A DNA stretch of 40,421 nucleotides, taken from positions 1 through 40,421 of the forward strand of contig CANMTR010000023.1 of assembly GCA_947500825.1 (NCBI GenBank), written 5' to 3'. A model generated the notes under the pieces. The model was not told where the DNA came from and made no database searches. It saw only the letters and a program-made list of their open reading frames with translations. Positions 16,781 through 24,905 of the stretch are shown here, piece by piece (within the stretch, counting starts at the first letter, position 1; each line of letters begins with the position of its first letter). The position numbers were made by a program, and so were the translations under genes. The DNA is from an uncultured Paracoccaceae bacterium (GTDB lineage: Bacteria > Pseudomonadota > Alphaproteobacteria > Rhodobacterales > Rhodobacteraceae).

Positions 16781-16815
16781 ACCCGCGGGCGCGCCGGACG
16801 GCAGACCGGGCGCCA

Positions 16816-16841
16816 CGCGTATCTGAGAAAAGCAAGGAAGG
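16816..16841 (+). repeat. Recurring intergenic motif, diverged copy (gatC-gatA spacer)
   Basis: CGCGTATCTGAGAAAAGCAA followed by GGAAGG matches the motif at 4871 and at 22454 with one change in GTATTTG and a shorter tail. It is the least conserved of the three copies. It lies just ahead of a hairpin in the gatA leader. Confidence 0.35.
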
Positions 16842-16875
16842 CCCCGGGCGGCCTTCGGGGGCCGGGAGACATCCG

Positions 16876-18339
16876 ATGACCGCGTTGAACGAGTTGACCA
16901 TCGCCGAGGCGCGCGACCGGCTGGCGGCGGGCGAGACCACCAGCGTCGAGCTGACCGAGGCCTGCCTGGGCGCCATCGAGGGCGCGGGCGCGCTGAACGC
17001 GGTGGTGCGCGCCACGCCCGAGATCGCGCTGGAGCAGGCGCGCGCGGCCGACGCGGCGCCCGAGCGCGGCGCGTTGACGGGCATCCCGCTGGGGGTGAAG
17101 GACCTGTTCTGCACCAAGGGCGTGGAGAGCCGGGCGGGCAGCCGCATCCTGGAGGGGTTCCGGCCCGAATATGAATCCACCGTCACCTCGAAGCTCTGGG
17201 CCTCGGGCGCGGTGATGCTGGGCAAGCTGTCGATGGACGAGTTCGCCATGGGCTCGTCCAACGAGACGAGCGTCGACGGGCCCGTGGTCAACCCCTGGGG
17301 CGAGGGCCTGACGCCGGGCGGCTCGTCGGGGGGGTCGGCGGCGGCGGTGGCCGCGGGGCTGTGCCCGGGCGCGACCGGCACCGACACCGGCGGCTCGATC
17401 CGCCAGCCGGCGGCCTTCACCGGGATCACGGGCCTGAAGCCCACCTACGGACGCTGCTCGCGCTGGGGGATCGTGGCCTATGCCTCGTCCCTCGACCAGG
17501 CGGGGCCGATGGCGCGCGACGTGCGCGACTGCGCGATCCTGCTCGGCGCCATGGCCGGGCACGACCCGCTCGATTCGACCTCCGCGGACGTGCCCGTGCC
17601 CGATTTCGAGGCGGCGCTGACAGGCGACATCCGCGGCAAGACCATCGGGGTGCCGCGCGAGTACCGGGTGGACGGGATGCCCGAGGAGATCGACCGGCTG
17701 TGGGCCGACGGGCGGGCGATGCTGAAAGAGGCGGGCGCGACCGTGCGCGACGTATCGCTGCCGCATACCAAGTACGCCCTGCCCGCCTACTACGTGATCG
17801 CGCCGGCGGAGGCGTCGTCGAACCTGGCGCGCTACGACGGGGTGCGCTTCGGCCGCCGGGCCGAGCTGGCGCCCGGCGACGGCGTGACCGAGATGTACGA
17901 GAAGACCCGCGCGGAAGGCTTCGGCCCGGAGGTGCGGCGCCGCGTGATGGTGGGCACCTACGTGCTGTCGGCGGGGTTCTACGACGCCTACTACAACCGC
18001 GCGCGCAAGGTCCGCACCCTGATCAAGCGCGATTTCGACCAGGTCTTCGCGGACGGGGTGGACGCGATCCTGACGCCCACGACGCCTTCCGCCGCCTTCC
18101 CGCTGGGCGCGTTCGAGCACGCCGACCCGGTGCAGATGTACCTTAACGACATCTTCACGGTGACGGTGAACCTGGCCGGGCTGCCGGGGATCAGCGTGCC
18201 GGCGGGGCGCGACGCGCGCGGCCTGCCCCTGGGCCTGCAACTGATCGGGCGCCCCTTCGAGGAGGGGGACCTGCTGAACGTGGCCGGGGCGCTGGAACGG
18301 CAGGCCGGGTTTGTGGCCAGGCCGGACCGCTGGTGGTAG
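16876..18339 (+). CDS. gatA: Glutamyl/aspartyl-tRNA amidotransferase subunit A
   Basis: This 487-residue amidase-signature enzyme has the catalytic Lys-cisSer-Ser triad visible as K75 in [13 protein letters not shown]150 in [12 protein letters not shown] and S174 in [12 protein letters not shown]. These are offset by four from the K79/S154/S178 numbering I know for the S. aureus enzyme. GatA hydrolyses glutamine and channels ammonia to GatB for transamidation of misacylated tRNA. Start: ATG 16876 after GGGAG. The gene follows gatC. The gltX gene 2.8 kb downstream supplies Glu-tRNA, consistent with indirect Gln-tRNA formation; no glutaminyl-tRNA synthetase is seen in this window. Confidence 0.97.
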   Translation: MTALNELTIAEARDRLAAGETTSVELTEACLGAIEGAGALNAVVRATPEIALEQARAADAAPERGALTGIPLGVKDLFCTKGVESRAGSRILEGFRPEYESTVTSKLWASGAVMLGKLSMDEFAMGSSNETSVDGPVVNPWGEGLTPGGSSGGSAAAVAAGLCPGATGTDTGGSIRQPAAFTGITGLKPTYGRCSRWGIVAYASSLDQAGPMARDVRDCAILLGAMAGHDPLDSTSADVPVPDFEAALTGDIRGKTIGVPREYRVDGMPEEIDRLWADGRAMLKEAGATVRDVSLPHTKYALPAYYVIAPAEASSNLARYDGVRFGRRAELAPGDGVTEMYEKTRAEGFGPEVRRRVMVGTYVLSAGFYDAYYNRARKVRTLIKRDFDQVFADGVDAILTPTTPSAAFPLGAFEHADPVQMYLNDIFTVTVNLAGLPGISVPAGRDARGLPLGLQLIGRPFEEGDLLNVAGALERQAGFVARPDRWW

Positions 18340-18385
18340 CGTATCCCTGCCGCGACGTTCCGCGGCGCCAAGCGACGAGCGCGCG

Positions 18386-19192
18386 ATGAGACCGATCCTG
18401 CGACCCCTCCTCCTCCTTCTCGCCCTGCCGGCCTGCGTGCCGCCGCCGGGCAACCAGCTTGCCCCCGTCGATTATGTCGGTGGCGGGTCCGCGGGCAGCT
18501 ACGCCGACTACGAGGCGCGCCGGCTCGGGCGCCCCGCCCCCGTCGGCGGGCCCGGCACCGGGCCGGCCTCGGCCGCCGATCCGGCGATTTCGGCCGACGA
18601 TCTGCGTGCGGCGGGCCTGCCCTCGGGAGGCAACGGGACGAGCGCGGGACCGGGCGCCGGCGCGGGCGGGCTGCCCGCCGCCGAGCCTGTGCCCACGCGA
18701 TCCATCGATGACGCGTTCGAGGACGCCACCGATTCGCGCACCGGCGGGCCGGAGGCCAGCGCCGCACCCGCCACGCGGGGCCCGTCGACGCCGGCGAACA
18801 ATCCCGGCATCTCGGACGAGCAGAGCTTCGCGGCGGTATCGTCGCGCGAGAGCATCGAATCGGACGCGGCGCGGCTGGAACGCCAGCGCGCCGCCTACAC
18901 CACCGTGGCGCCGCGCGCGGTGCCGGTGCGCCAGGGCGACGCCGGGCCCAACATCGTGGGCTACGCGCTGGCGACCTCGCACCCGGTGGGCCAGCAGGTC
19001 CATGCCCGCGGCGGCCTCTTCGTCGAGCGGCGGGCGCGGTCGGCCTGCGCGGGCTTCGCCTCGCCCGACATCGCCCAGCAGGAGTTCCTGCGCCGGGGCG
19101 GACCCGAGCGCGACCGGCTGGGCGTGGACCCCGACGGCGACGGCTATGCCTGCGGATGGAACCCGGCACCGTTCCGCGCGGCGCGGGGCTGA
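18386..19192 (+). CDS. Lipoprotein with excalibur-like C-terminal domain
   Basis: This 268-residue protein begins with a short hydrophobic signal containing LLLLLALPAC, a lipobox with Cys at residue 17, so it should be acylated. Residues about 20-190 form a long Gly/Pro/Ala-rich, low-complexity linker with no recognisable fold. The last 80 residues carry CAGFASPDIAQQEFL and a DPDGDGYAC(G)W segment, the DxDxDGxxC signature of excalibur calcium-binding domains, with the two Cys perhaps paired. It may bind calcium at the cell surface. It overlaps the amidase gene downstream by 47 bases in the +1 frame, suggesting a linked cell-envelope pair. Confidence 0.8.
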   Translation: MRPILRPLLLLLALPACVPPPGNQLAPVDYVGGGSAGSYADYEARRLGRPAPVGGPGTGPASAADPAISADDLRAAGLPSGGNGTSAGPGAGAGGLPAAEPVPTRSIDDAFEDATDSRTGGPEASAAPATRGPSTPANNPGISDEQSFAAVSSRESIESDAARLERQRAAYTTVAPRAVPVRQGDAGPNIVGYALATSHPVGQQVHARGGLFVERRARSACAGFASPDIAQQEFLRRGGPERDRLGVDPDGDGYACGWNPAPFRAARG

Positions 19193-19862
19193 CAGGGCTG
19201 ACGGGGCGCTGCCGACGCGCGACATCCCCTCGCCCAACCACGGGCCGCGCCGGAACGGCGCCCGCCCCGACATCGTGGTGCTGCACTTCACCGGCATGGC
19301 CCCGGACGCCGCCGCCATCGCGCGACTGAGCGCGCCCGAGAGCGGCGTGTCCTGCCACTGGCTGATCGAGCCCGGCGGGGCGCTGGTGCGCATGGTCGAC
19401 GAGGACCGGCGCGCCTGGCATGCGGGCGCGGGGGCCTGGGGTCCGGTGGGGGACGTCAACTCCCGCTCCATAGGGATCGAGATCTGCAACACGGGCACGC
19501 GCCCCTTCGCCGCGCCGCAGATGGACGCCCTGGAGAGCTTGCTGGCGGCGATCCTGTCGCGCCACGCCATTTCCCCCGCCCGCGTCATCGGCCATTCGGA
19601 CTGCGCGCCGGGGCGCAAGGCGGACCCGGGGCCGCGCTTCGACTGGATGCGGCTGGCGCGGCGGGGGCTGGCCGCCCCCACGCCCCCCGGCTGCGCGGGG
19701 GGAGAGATCGCGCCGCTTTTGCGGGCGGCGGGCTATACCGGGAGCGACGACGCGGACGCCTGCCTCGCCGCACTCAGGCTGCGCCACCGGCCCCGGGCCC
19801 GCGGCCCGGCTGATGCGCGCGACCGCGGCATCGCCGCGGGGCTCGCCGGACAGGCCGATTGA
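19146..19862 (+). CDS. N-acetylmuramoyl-L-alanine amidase (amidase_2 fold)
   Basis: This roughly 238-residue zinc amidase cuts between muramic acid and L-alanine in peptidoglycan. The zinc and catalytic positions appear as His in VVLHFTGM, Glu in SIGIEICN, and His plus Asp in GHSDCAPGRKADPGPRFDW. NHGPRR near the start and HAGAGAWG also fit the AmiD-like family. The start is uncertain: the only in-frame ATG nearby, 19146, lies inside the lipoprotein gene and has a poor Shine-Dalgarno. No signal peptide is seen from this start, so the protein may act on recycled cytoplasmic muropeptides. The rnpB promoter begins inside the stop region. Confidence 0.85.
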   Translation: MPADGTRHRSARRGADRADGALPTRDIPSPNHGPRRNGARPDIVVLHFTGMAPDAAAIARLSAPESGVSCHWLIEPGGALVRMVDEDRRAWHAGAGAWGPVGDVNSRSIGIEICNTGTRPFAAPQMDALESLLAAILSRHAISPARVIGHSDCAPGRKADPGPRFDWMRLARRGLAAPTPPGCAGGEIAPLLRAAGYTGSDDADACLAALRLRHRPRARGPADARDRGIAAGLAGQAD

Positions 19863-19887
19863 CCGCCCCGCCGCCATGGCCTAGGCA
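19859..19887 (+). promoter_or_regulatory. Predicted rnpB promoter
   Basis: TTGACC (19859-19864) is followed 17 bases later by TAGGCA (19882-19887), 7-8 bases before the mature 5' end of the RNase P RNA. Spacing and position fit a sigma-70-type promoter. The -35 box overlaps the TGA of the upstream amidase gene. Confidence 0.65.
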
Positions 19888-19894
19888 CGCCTCC

Positions 19895-20268
19895 GCGCGG
19901 ATGGCCGGGTGGCCGCGTGTCCCTCCCTCTCGGGGGGGACGCGAGGAAAGTCCGGACTCCAGGAAGCGACGGTGCCGGGTAACGCCCGGGCGGGGCAACC
20001 CGACGGAAAGCGCCACAGAAAACAGACCGCCCCGGCCCCGGCCGGGGCAAGGGTGAAACGGTGGGGTAAGAGCCCACCGGGGGGCCGGCAACGGCGCCCG
20101 CATGGCAAGCCCCACCGGGAGCAATGCCGAATAGGGGTCCCGAACTGGCCGCTTCCGCCAGGGACCCGGGTAGGCAGCTAGAGCCCGCCGGCAACGACGG
20201 GCCCAGAGGAATGGCCACCCCCCGGGGGCGACCCCGGGGACAGGATCCGGCTTACAGGCCGTCCGCGC
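19895..20268 (+). ncRNA. rnpB: RNase P RNA, bacterial class A type
   Basis: About 374 bases. Universally conserved pieces are present: GAGGAAAGTCCGGACTCC near the 5' side, ACAGAAAACAGACCGC, AAGGGTGAAACGGTGGGGTA then AGAGCCCACCG, AGAGGAATGGCCACC, and GACAGGATCCGGCTTACAGG near the 3' end. The 5' GCGGATGGCC pairs with the 3' GGCCGTCCGC to form P1, which fixes both ends. The RNA processes tRNA 5' ends together with the RnpA protein. A promoter precedes it, and rpmG follows with its own promoter. Confidence 0.97.
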
Positions 20269-20273
20269 ACCTG

Positions 20274-20301
20274 TTGACACGCCCGCCCCACGGCGTAGAA
20301 G
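20274..20301 (+). promoter_or_regulatory. Predicted rpmG promoter
   Basis: A perfect TTGACA (20274-20279) is followed after 16 bases by TAGAAG (20296-20301), just past the 3' end of rnpB and about 75 bases before the rpmG start. This is a good sigma-70-type match. Confidence 0.6.
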
Positions 20302-20377
20302 GCGGGTTCAGGATTAAAAGGACAGCGGGCGGCGATGCCGCCCCGGACGGTGCGCCGTCCGACCGAGGAGAGAGACC

Positions 20378-20545
20378 ATGGCGAAGCCCACCACGATCAA
20401 GATCCGTCTGAACTCCACGGCGGATACCGGCCACTTCTACGTGACCAAGAAGAACGCGCGCACCATGACCGAGAAGATGAAGGTCCGGAAGTTCGACCCG
20501 GTCGTGCGCAAGCACGTCGAGTACAAGGAAGGCAAGATCAAGTAA
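20378..20545 (+). CDS. rpmG: 50S ribosomal protein L33
   Basis: This 55-residue ribosomal protein begins [20 protein letters not shown] and ends EGKIK, with the typical L33 segments YVTKKN and [14 protein letters not shown]. No Cys-x2-Cys pairs are present, so it is the zinc-free (C-) form. GAGGAGAGAG upstream of the ATG is a strong ribosome-binding site. An intrinsic terminator follows at once, so the gene is probably a single transcription unit next to rnpB. Confidence 0.97.
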   Translation: MAKPTTIKIRLNSTADTGHFYVTKKNARTMTEKMKVRKFDPVVRKHVEYKEGKIK

Positions 20546-20570
20546 CGATCGCCGCCTCTTGCGACCGATG

Positions 20571-20599
20571 CGCCGCTCCTCCCGGGGGGCGGCGTTTTT
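20571..20599 (+). terminator. Intrinsic terminator after rpmG
   Basis: Stem CGCCGC / GCGGCG, with further C/G pairing in CTCC...GGGG, is followed directly by TTTTT (20595-20599). It lies 25 bases after the rpmG stop and just before the convergent metallopeptidase gene end at 20604. Confidence 0.8.
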
Positions 20600-20603
20600 C
20601 GTG

Positions 20604-21008
20604 TCAGGTCCACCATTCGTCGATGCGGGCGATGTCGGCGTCCGACCAGCCCAGGTGGTGGGCCAGCTCATGGACGTAGACATGGGCCACGAGGTCGCCC
20701 AGGGACACGTCGCCCCGGTCGGCCCATTCGTCCAGGATCGCGCGGCGGAACAGCCAGATCGTGTCCGGCCCCATGGGCTGGTCCATACTCGACTTCTCGG
20801 TAAGGGGGATGCCGTCGTAGATTCCCGTCAGGCCGAGCGGATCGTCGATCTCCAGCGCGTCGAGCATCTCGTCCGGGGCGAAATCCTCGACCCGGATCGC
20901 GACGTCGGCGGCGGGCGCGGCAAAACGCTGTGGCAAGTCGGCGCGCGCGCGGTGCGCCAGCGCCTCGATCTCGCCGAGATCGGGGGGGAGGAGATCGACG
21001 CGGGTCAT
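20604..21008 (-). CDS. Minimal metallopeptidase-family protein (HExxH)
   Basis: This 134-residue protein has a zinc-binding HExxH motif in YVHELAHHLGWSDADI near residues 111-126, at the C-terminal end of the fold. It belongs to the small zincin-like family of bacterial proteins often annotated as DUF1025/metallopeptidase family protein. The biological substrate is not known. An upstream in-frame ATG would add 12 residues; the start at 21008 gives the usual MTRVDLLPP beginning. It converges with rpmG, and its start faces the gltX start with about 107 bases between. Confidence 0.85.
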   Translation of the reverse strand: MTRVDLLPPDLGEIEALAHRARADLPQRFAAPAADVAIRVEDFAPDEMLDALEIDDPLGLTGIYDGIPLTEKSSMDQPMGPDTIWLFRRAILDEWADRGDVSLGDLVAHVYVHELAHHLGWSDADIARIDEWWT

Positions 21009-21115
21009 GCCGGGGCACATGGCGCGCGTCCCGTGTCCCGGCAAGGGGCGGGCGGTTTCTGGACAAGGCGCCGTCCCTGTGGTTCAGACGCCGGCGAGAC
21101 CCGAAAGGCCGCCCC

Positions 21116-22435
21116 ATGACCGTGACCCGCTTCGCCCCCTCCCCCACGGGGCACATCCATATCGGCAACCTGCGCACCGCGCTCTTCAACTGGCTGATCG
21201 CGCGCAAGGCGGGTGGCACCTTCATCCTGCGCCTCGACGACACCGACCCCGAGCGCTCGAAGGAGGAATACGCCGACGCGATCCGCGAAGACCTGGAATG
21301 GCTGGGCCTGACCTGGGACCGGGAGGAACGGCAGTCCCTGCGCCTCGACCGCTATGCCGAGGCCGCGGACAGGTTGCGGGACGCGGGCCGCTTCTACGAG
21401 GCGTTCGAGACGCCCGGCGAGCTTGACCTCAAGCGCAAGAAGCAGCTCAACATGGGCCGTCCCCCCGTCTACGACCGGGCCGCGCTAGGGCTCGACGAGG
21501 ACGAACGCGCGCGCCTGCGCGCCGAACGCGGCGACGGCGTCTGGCGCTTCCGCCTCGACCACGAGCGCATCGAATGGGCCGACGGCATCCTCGGTCCCGT
21601 CTCCATCGACGCGGCGAGCGTATCGGACCCGGTGCTGATCCGCGGCGACGGCCAGATCCTCTACACCCTGGCGAGCGTGGTCGACGACAGCGAGATGGGC
21701 GTGACCCACGTGGTGCGCGGCTCGGACCACGTGACCAACACGGCGACCCAGATCCAGATCATGGCCGCCCTGGGCCACGGGCACCCCGACTTCGCCCACC
21801 ATTCCCTGCTGACCGGCCCGCAAGGGGAGGCCCTGTCCAAGCGCCTGGGAACCCTCTCCCTGCGCCAGCTCCGCGAGGCGGGGCTGGAGCCGATGGCGGT
21901 GCTGTCGCTGATGGCGCGGCTGGGGTCGAGCGACCCGGTCGAGCTCAGGGGCTCGCTCGACGAGCTGGTCGAGGGGTTCGACGTGGCCCGCTTCGGCGCC
22001 GCGCCCACCAAGTTCGACCCCGCCGACCTGGAGCCGCTGACCGCACGGGTTCTCTCCGCGCGGCCCTACGCCGATATGGCCGGGACGATCCGCGCCGCGG
22101 GCGTCCCCGACGCCATCGCCCCCGCCTTCTGGGAGGCGGTCCGCGAGAACGTCGGGACCCGCGCGAGGATCGCGCCGTGGTGGCACCTGTTCCGCGACGG
22201 CCCCGACCCGCAGGTCGCCCCCGAGGACCGCGCCTTCGTGGACGAGGCCATGGCGCTGCTGCCGCCCCATCCCTACGGGGAGGACGCCTGGGGCGAGTGG
22301 ACCGAGGCCGTCAAGGCGCGCACAGGCCGCAAGGGCAAGGCGCTTTTCATGCCGCTGCGCCGCGCGGTCACCGGGCTCGAGCGCGGCCCCGACATGGCCA
22401 CCGTCCTGCCCCTGTTCCAGGTGCCGCTGCGCTAG
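21116..22435 (+). CDS. gltX: Glutamyl-tRNA synthetase
   Basis: This 439-residue class I synthetase has its HIGH motif as HIHIGN at about residues 13-18 in RFAPSPTGHIHIGNLRTALF. LRLDDTDPERSKEEY is the glutamate/ATP-contact region, and the KMSKS-type loop reads ALSKRLG near residue 241. It attaches glutamate to tRNA. With GatCA encoded nearby, it may also charge tRNA(Gln) for later amidation. Many proteobacteria carry two gltX paralogues with different tRNA preference; which type this is cannot be decided here. A longer open frame upstream has Arg-rich content and is not coding. The start is ATG 21116. Confidence 0.93.
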   Translation: MTVTRFAPSPTGHIHIGNLRTALFNWLIARKAGGTFILRLDDTDPERSKEEYADAIREDLEWLGLTWDREERQSLRLDRYAEAADRLRDAGRFYEAFETPGELDLKRKKQLNMGRPPVYDRAALGLDEDERARLRAERGDGVWRFRLDHERIEWADGILGPVSIDAASVSDPVLIRGDGQILYTLASVVDDSEMGVTHVVRGSDHVTNTATQIQIMAALGHGHPDFAHHSLLTGPQGEALSKRLGTLSLRQLREAGLEPMAVLSLMARLGSSDPVELRGSLDELVEGFDVARFGAAPTKFDPADLEPLTARVLSARPYADMAGTIRAAGVPDAIAPAFWEAVRENVGTRARIAPWWHLFRDGPDPQVAPEDRAFVDEAMALLPPHPYGEDAWGEWTEAVKARTGRKGKALFMPLRRAVTGLERGPDMATVLPLFQVPLR

Positions 22436-22453
22436 GGGCGGCACGCGCCCCTG

Positions 22454-22481
22454 CCCCTCACCCTTTTCTCAAATACCCCGG
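22454..22481 (-). repeat. Recurring intergenic motif, copy 2 (gltX / cyclotransferase gap)
   Basis: On the minus strand this reads CCGGGGTATTTGAGAAAAGG then GTGAGGGG, nearly the same as the copy before trpA. Here it lies between two convergent genes rather than before a start codon, so its role may not be translational. Confidence 0.5.
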
Positions 22482-22495
22482 CGCGCCCGCGGCCC

Positions 22496-23086
22496 TCAGG
22501 GCGCGGCGTCCGGGCCCAGCTCGGTCCGCTCCACCGGCACGATCCGGCTGCCCTGGCGGGCCAGCCAGGCATCCACGAGCGCCGCCTCCTCGGACGCCAG
22601 CTCCTGCGCGCGGGGGTAGAGCGGCGCATCCCGGTCGTCCGCCACGGGCAGCGACCAGTTGTCGGTGGTCTCGAAGAACCGCGCGACGCCCGCCTCCCCG
22701 AACTCGGTGAGGTACCCCTGCACCACCACGTCGAGATAGCTCAGGAGGATCGGCGCATCGCTGCCGTCGTCGGCCCTGGGCGGGATCGCGTAGACGGCGA
22801 TCTCGGGCGCGGGGGCGATCCGGTGGGCCACATCCCCCGCGGGCAGCCGGTCGTATCCCGCCTCGCGCAGGTCGAGCGCGGCCCAGTCGCCGTGGGGCAC
22901 GGGCGCGACCAGGCCGTCGATCCGGTTCCCCGGCGCGGGCCGCGCGGTCAGGAAGGCCGCCGGGCGCAGACCCGTGGGCCGCCAGATCCGCCGCCAGCCG
23001 GGCAGCGTGGCCCGGTGGACGGGCGCGTAGACATGGGTGCGCCGGTTGACCAGCGAGCCGTAGCCGAAGAAATGCGGGTCCGTCAT
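22496..23086 (-). CDS. Gamma-glutamylcyclotransferase-like protein
   Basis: This 196-residue protein has the GGCT fold. The substrate loop FGYGSLVNR lies at about residues 6-14 and a likely catalytic Glu in DLREAGYDR. LVAPVPHGDW and the later VVVQGYLTEFG segment fit family members. Relatives release 5-oxoproline from gamma-glutamyl amines or peptides, but the substrate of this subgroup is not established. The start is placed at ATG 23086; the frame continues upstream without good starts. It is divergent from the glycine riboswitch and gcvT, with about 75 bases between its start and the aptamers. Confidence 0.85.
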   Translation of the reverse strand: MTDPHFFGYGSLVNRRTHVYAPVHRATLPGWRRIWRPTGLRPAAFLTARPAPGNRIDGLVAPVPHGDWAALDLREAGYDRLPAGDVAHRIAPAPEIAVYAIPPRADDGSDAPILLSYLDVVVQGYLTEFGEAGVARFFETTDNWSLPVADDRDAPLYPRAQELASEEAALVDAWLARQGSRIVPVERTELGPDAAP

Positions 23087-23161
23087 GGGCGCGCGGTGTG
23101 GGGCCTTTCGCGCCCCTTGGCAAGGGCGTTGCCGCCGCCCGCGCGATGTGGCACCCATAGC

Positions 23162-23330
23162 GCGCGACGAGGGAGAATCCGGGCCGTGCCCGGTGCCGAA
23201 GGAGCAAGCGCGCCCCGCGAAACTCTCAGGCCCCAGGACCTTGCGCGACAGAACACTCTGGAGAGATCCCGGGCCAGGCCCGGGGCGCCGAAGGGATAGC
23301 GATCTCAGGCGAATGGACAGAGGGGGCGCC
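23162..23330 (+). ncRNA. Tandem glycine riboswitch
   Basis: Two consecutive gcvT-type aptamers are recognisable. The first runs from CGACGAGGGAGAATCC through GCCGAAGGAGCAAGCGC, CGAAACTCTCAGGC to GACAGAACA (about 23162-23254). The second runs from CTCTGGAGAGATCCC through GCCGAAGGGATAGCGATCTC and CAGGCGAATGGACAGAG (about 23255-23330). Such tandem elements sense glycine and usually switch on the glycine-cleavage genes. The second aptamer ends 37 bases before the gcvT ATG. A possible stem between 23325-23331 and 23360-23366 could hide the gcvT ribosome-binding site when glycine is low. Confidence 0.95.
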
Positions 23331-23366
23331 CGAACCTGGCACGAGGCCTGGCTGAACGGGGGCGCC

Positions 23367-24479
23367 ATGACCGACCTGATGACCACGCCGCTGACCCCGC
23401 TCCACGAGGAGCTGGGCGCACGGATGACCGAATTCGCCGGCTACCGGATGCCGGTGCAGTATCCCATGGGCGTGATGCGCGAGCACGTCGCCTGCCGCAC
23501 CGGCGCGGGGCTGTTCGACGTGAGCCACATGGGGCAGGTGACGATCGCCCATCCCGACGGCCCGGACGCCGCCGCGCGGGCGCTGGAGGCCCTGGTGCCC
23601 CAGAACGTCGCCGGCCTGAAGGCGGGGCGGCAGCGCTACGCGCTCCTGACCACCGAGTCCGGCGGCATCCTCGACGATTTGATGGTGGCCCGCCGTGACG
23701 GCGACTTGTTCGTGGTCGTCAACGCCGCCAATGCGCAAGCCGACATCGCCCATCTGCGCGCGGGCCTTCCGGGCTGCGAGGTGGCGCGGGTGGACCGCGC
23801 GCTCGTGGCGCTGCAGGGCCCCCGCGCCGAGGCGGTGCTGGAGGCCATCGCGCCCGGCGCGGCGGAGATGTCGTTCATGGACGTGCGCGCCCTGCCATCG
23901 GACCACGGCGAGCTGTGGGTGTCGCGCTCGGGCTACACGGGCGAGGACGGGTTCGAGATCTCCGTTGCGCGCGAACACGCGGACGGGCTCGCCCGCGCCA
24001 TGCTCGACGCCGAGGGCGTGGAGCCGGTGGGTCTGGGCGCGCGCGATTCGCTGCGGCTCGAGGCGGGCCTGTGCCTGCACGGGCAGGACATCGACGCGGG
24101 CACCTCGCCGGTGGAGGCGAACCTGGTGTGGTCGATCCAGAAGATCCGCCGGTCGGACGGCGACCGGGCGGGCGGCTTTCCCGGCGCCGGGCGCATCCTG
24201 CGCGAGATCGCCGACGGGCCGGCCCGGCTGCGCGTGGGGCTGCTCCCCCAGGGGCGCGCGCCGATGCGCGCGGGCGTGGAGCTGTTCGCGGGCAGCCGGG
24301 CCGTGGGGCGCATCACCTCCGGCGGGTTCGGCCCCTCGATCGAGCGGCCGCTGGCGATGGGCTACGTGGATATTGACCAGGCGGATGTCGGCACCACACT
24401 GGAGGGCGACCTGCGCGGTCGCAGGCTGCCGGTACGGGTCGTCGCCCTGCCCTTCCGCGCTCCAACCTACAGGCGATGA
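23367..24479 (+). CDS. gcvT: Glycine cleavage system T protein (aminomethyltransferase)
   Basis: This 370-residue T protein transfers the methylene group from the H-protein aminomethyl-lipoyl arm to tetrahydrofolate and releases ammonia. Motifs seen: [20 protein letters not shown] near the start, [10 protein letters not shown] at about residues 49-58, [35 protein letters not shown], and [19 protein letters not shown] near the end. The full length is normal. The start at 23367 follows a GGGGG stretch; a second in-frame ATG 12 bases on is an alternative. It is the first gene of gcvTHP, downstream of the tandem glycine riboswitch. Confidence 0.95.
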   Translation: MTDLMTTPLTPLHEELGARMTEFAGYRMPVQYPMGVMREHVACRTGAGLFDVSHMGQVTIAHPDGPDAAARALEALVPQNVAGLKAGRQRYALLTTESGGILDDLMVARRDGDLFVVVNAANAQADIAHLRAGLPGCEVARVDRALVALQGPRAEAVLEAIAPGAAEMSFMDVRALPSDHGELWVSRSGYTGEDGFEISVAREHADGLARAMLDAEGVEPVGLGARDSLRLEAGLCLHGQDIDAGTSPVEANLVWSIQKIRRSDGDRAGGFPGAGRILREIADGPARLRVGLLPQGRAPMRAGVELFAGSRAVGRITSGGFGPSIERPLAMGYVDIDQADVGTTLEGDLRGRRLPVRVVALPFRAPTYRR

Positions 24480-24490
24480 AAGGCCTCCCG

Positions 24491-24856
24491 ATGAAGTTCA
24501 CCGAAGAGCACGAATGGCTGCGCCCCGAGGACGACGAGGAGAACGTCGTCACCGTGGGCATCACCGACCACGCCGCCGAACAGCTGGGCGACCTGGTGTT
24601 CGTCGAACTGCCCGCGGAGGGGCGCACGGTGGTCAAGGAGGACGAGGTCGTGGTGATCGAGAGCGTCAAGGCCGCCTCCGAGATCCTGGCCCCCATCGAC
24701 GGGGAGATCGTCGAGGTGAACTCGGCGCTGGAGGACAATCCGGGGCTGGTGAACGAGGACCCGCTGGGAGCGGGCTGGTTCTTCAAGCTTCGGGTCGAGG
24801 ACATGTCCGCGCTCGACGAGTTCATGGACGAGGTGGCCTACAAGAAGTTCATCTGA
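24491..24856 (+). CDS. gcvH: Glycine cleavage system H protein (lipoyl carrier)
   Basis: This 121-residue lipoyl carrier begins [11 protein letters not shown]. The modified lysine is K60 in [10 protein letters not shown]. The protein carries the aminomethyl group between GcvP, GcvT and lipoamide dehydrogenase. The start at 24491 gives the family N-terminus. An ATG at 24476 overlapping the gcvT stop (ATGA) would add five residues and could allow translational coupling. It lies between gcvT and gcvP in one operon. Confidence 0.96.
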   Translation: MKFTEEHEWLRPEDDEENVVTVGITDHAAEQLGDLVFVELPAEGRTVVKEDEVVVIESVKAASEILAPIDGEIVEVNSALEDNPGLVNEDPLGAGWFFKLRVEDMSALDEFMDEVAYKKFI

Positions 24857-24905
24857 CACCGGGATTCCGGACCGGAATACCGACCCAGCGGAAGGGACAT
24901 GCGCG

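Noticed and set aside
16468-18453. Open frame antisense to gatC and gatA
   Set aside because: Low-complexity Arg/Gly/His-rich product with no motif.
19733-20280. Minus-strand frames over the RNase P RNA
   Set aside because: The region is a structural RNA with all conserved pieces; protein readings are chance.
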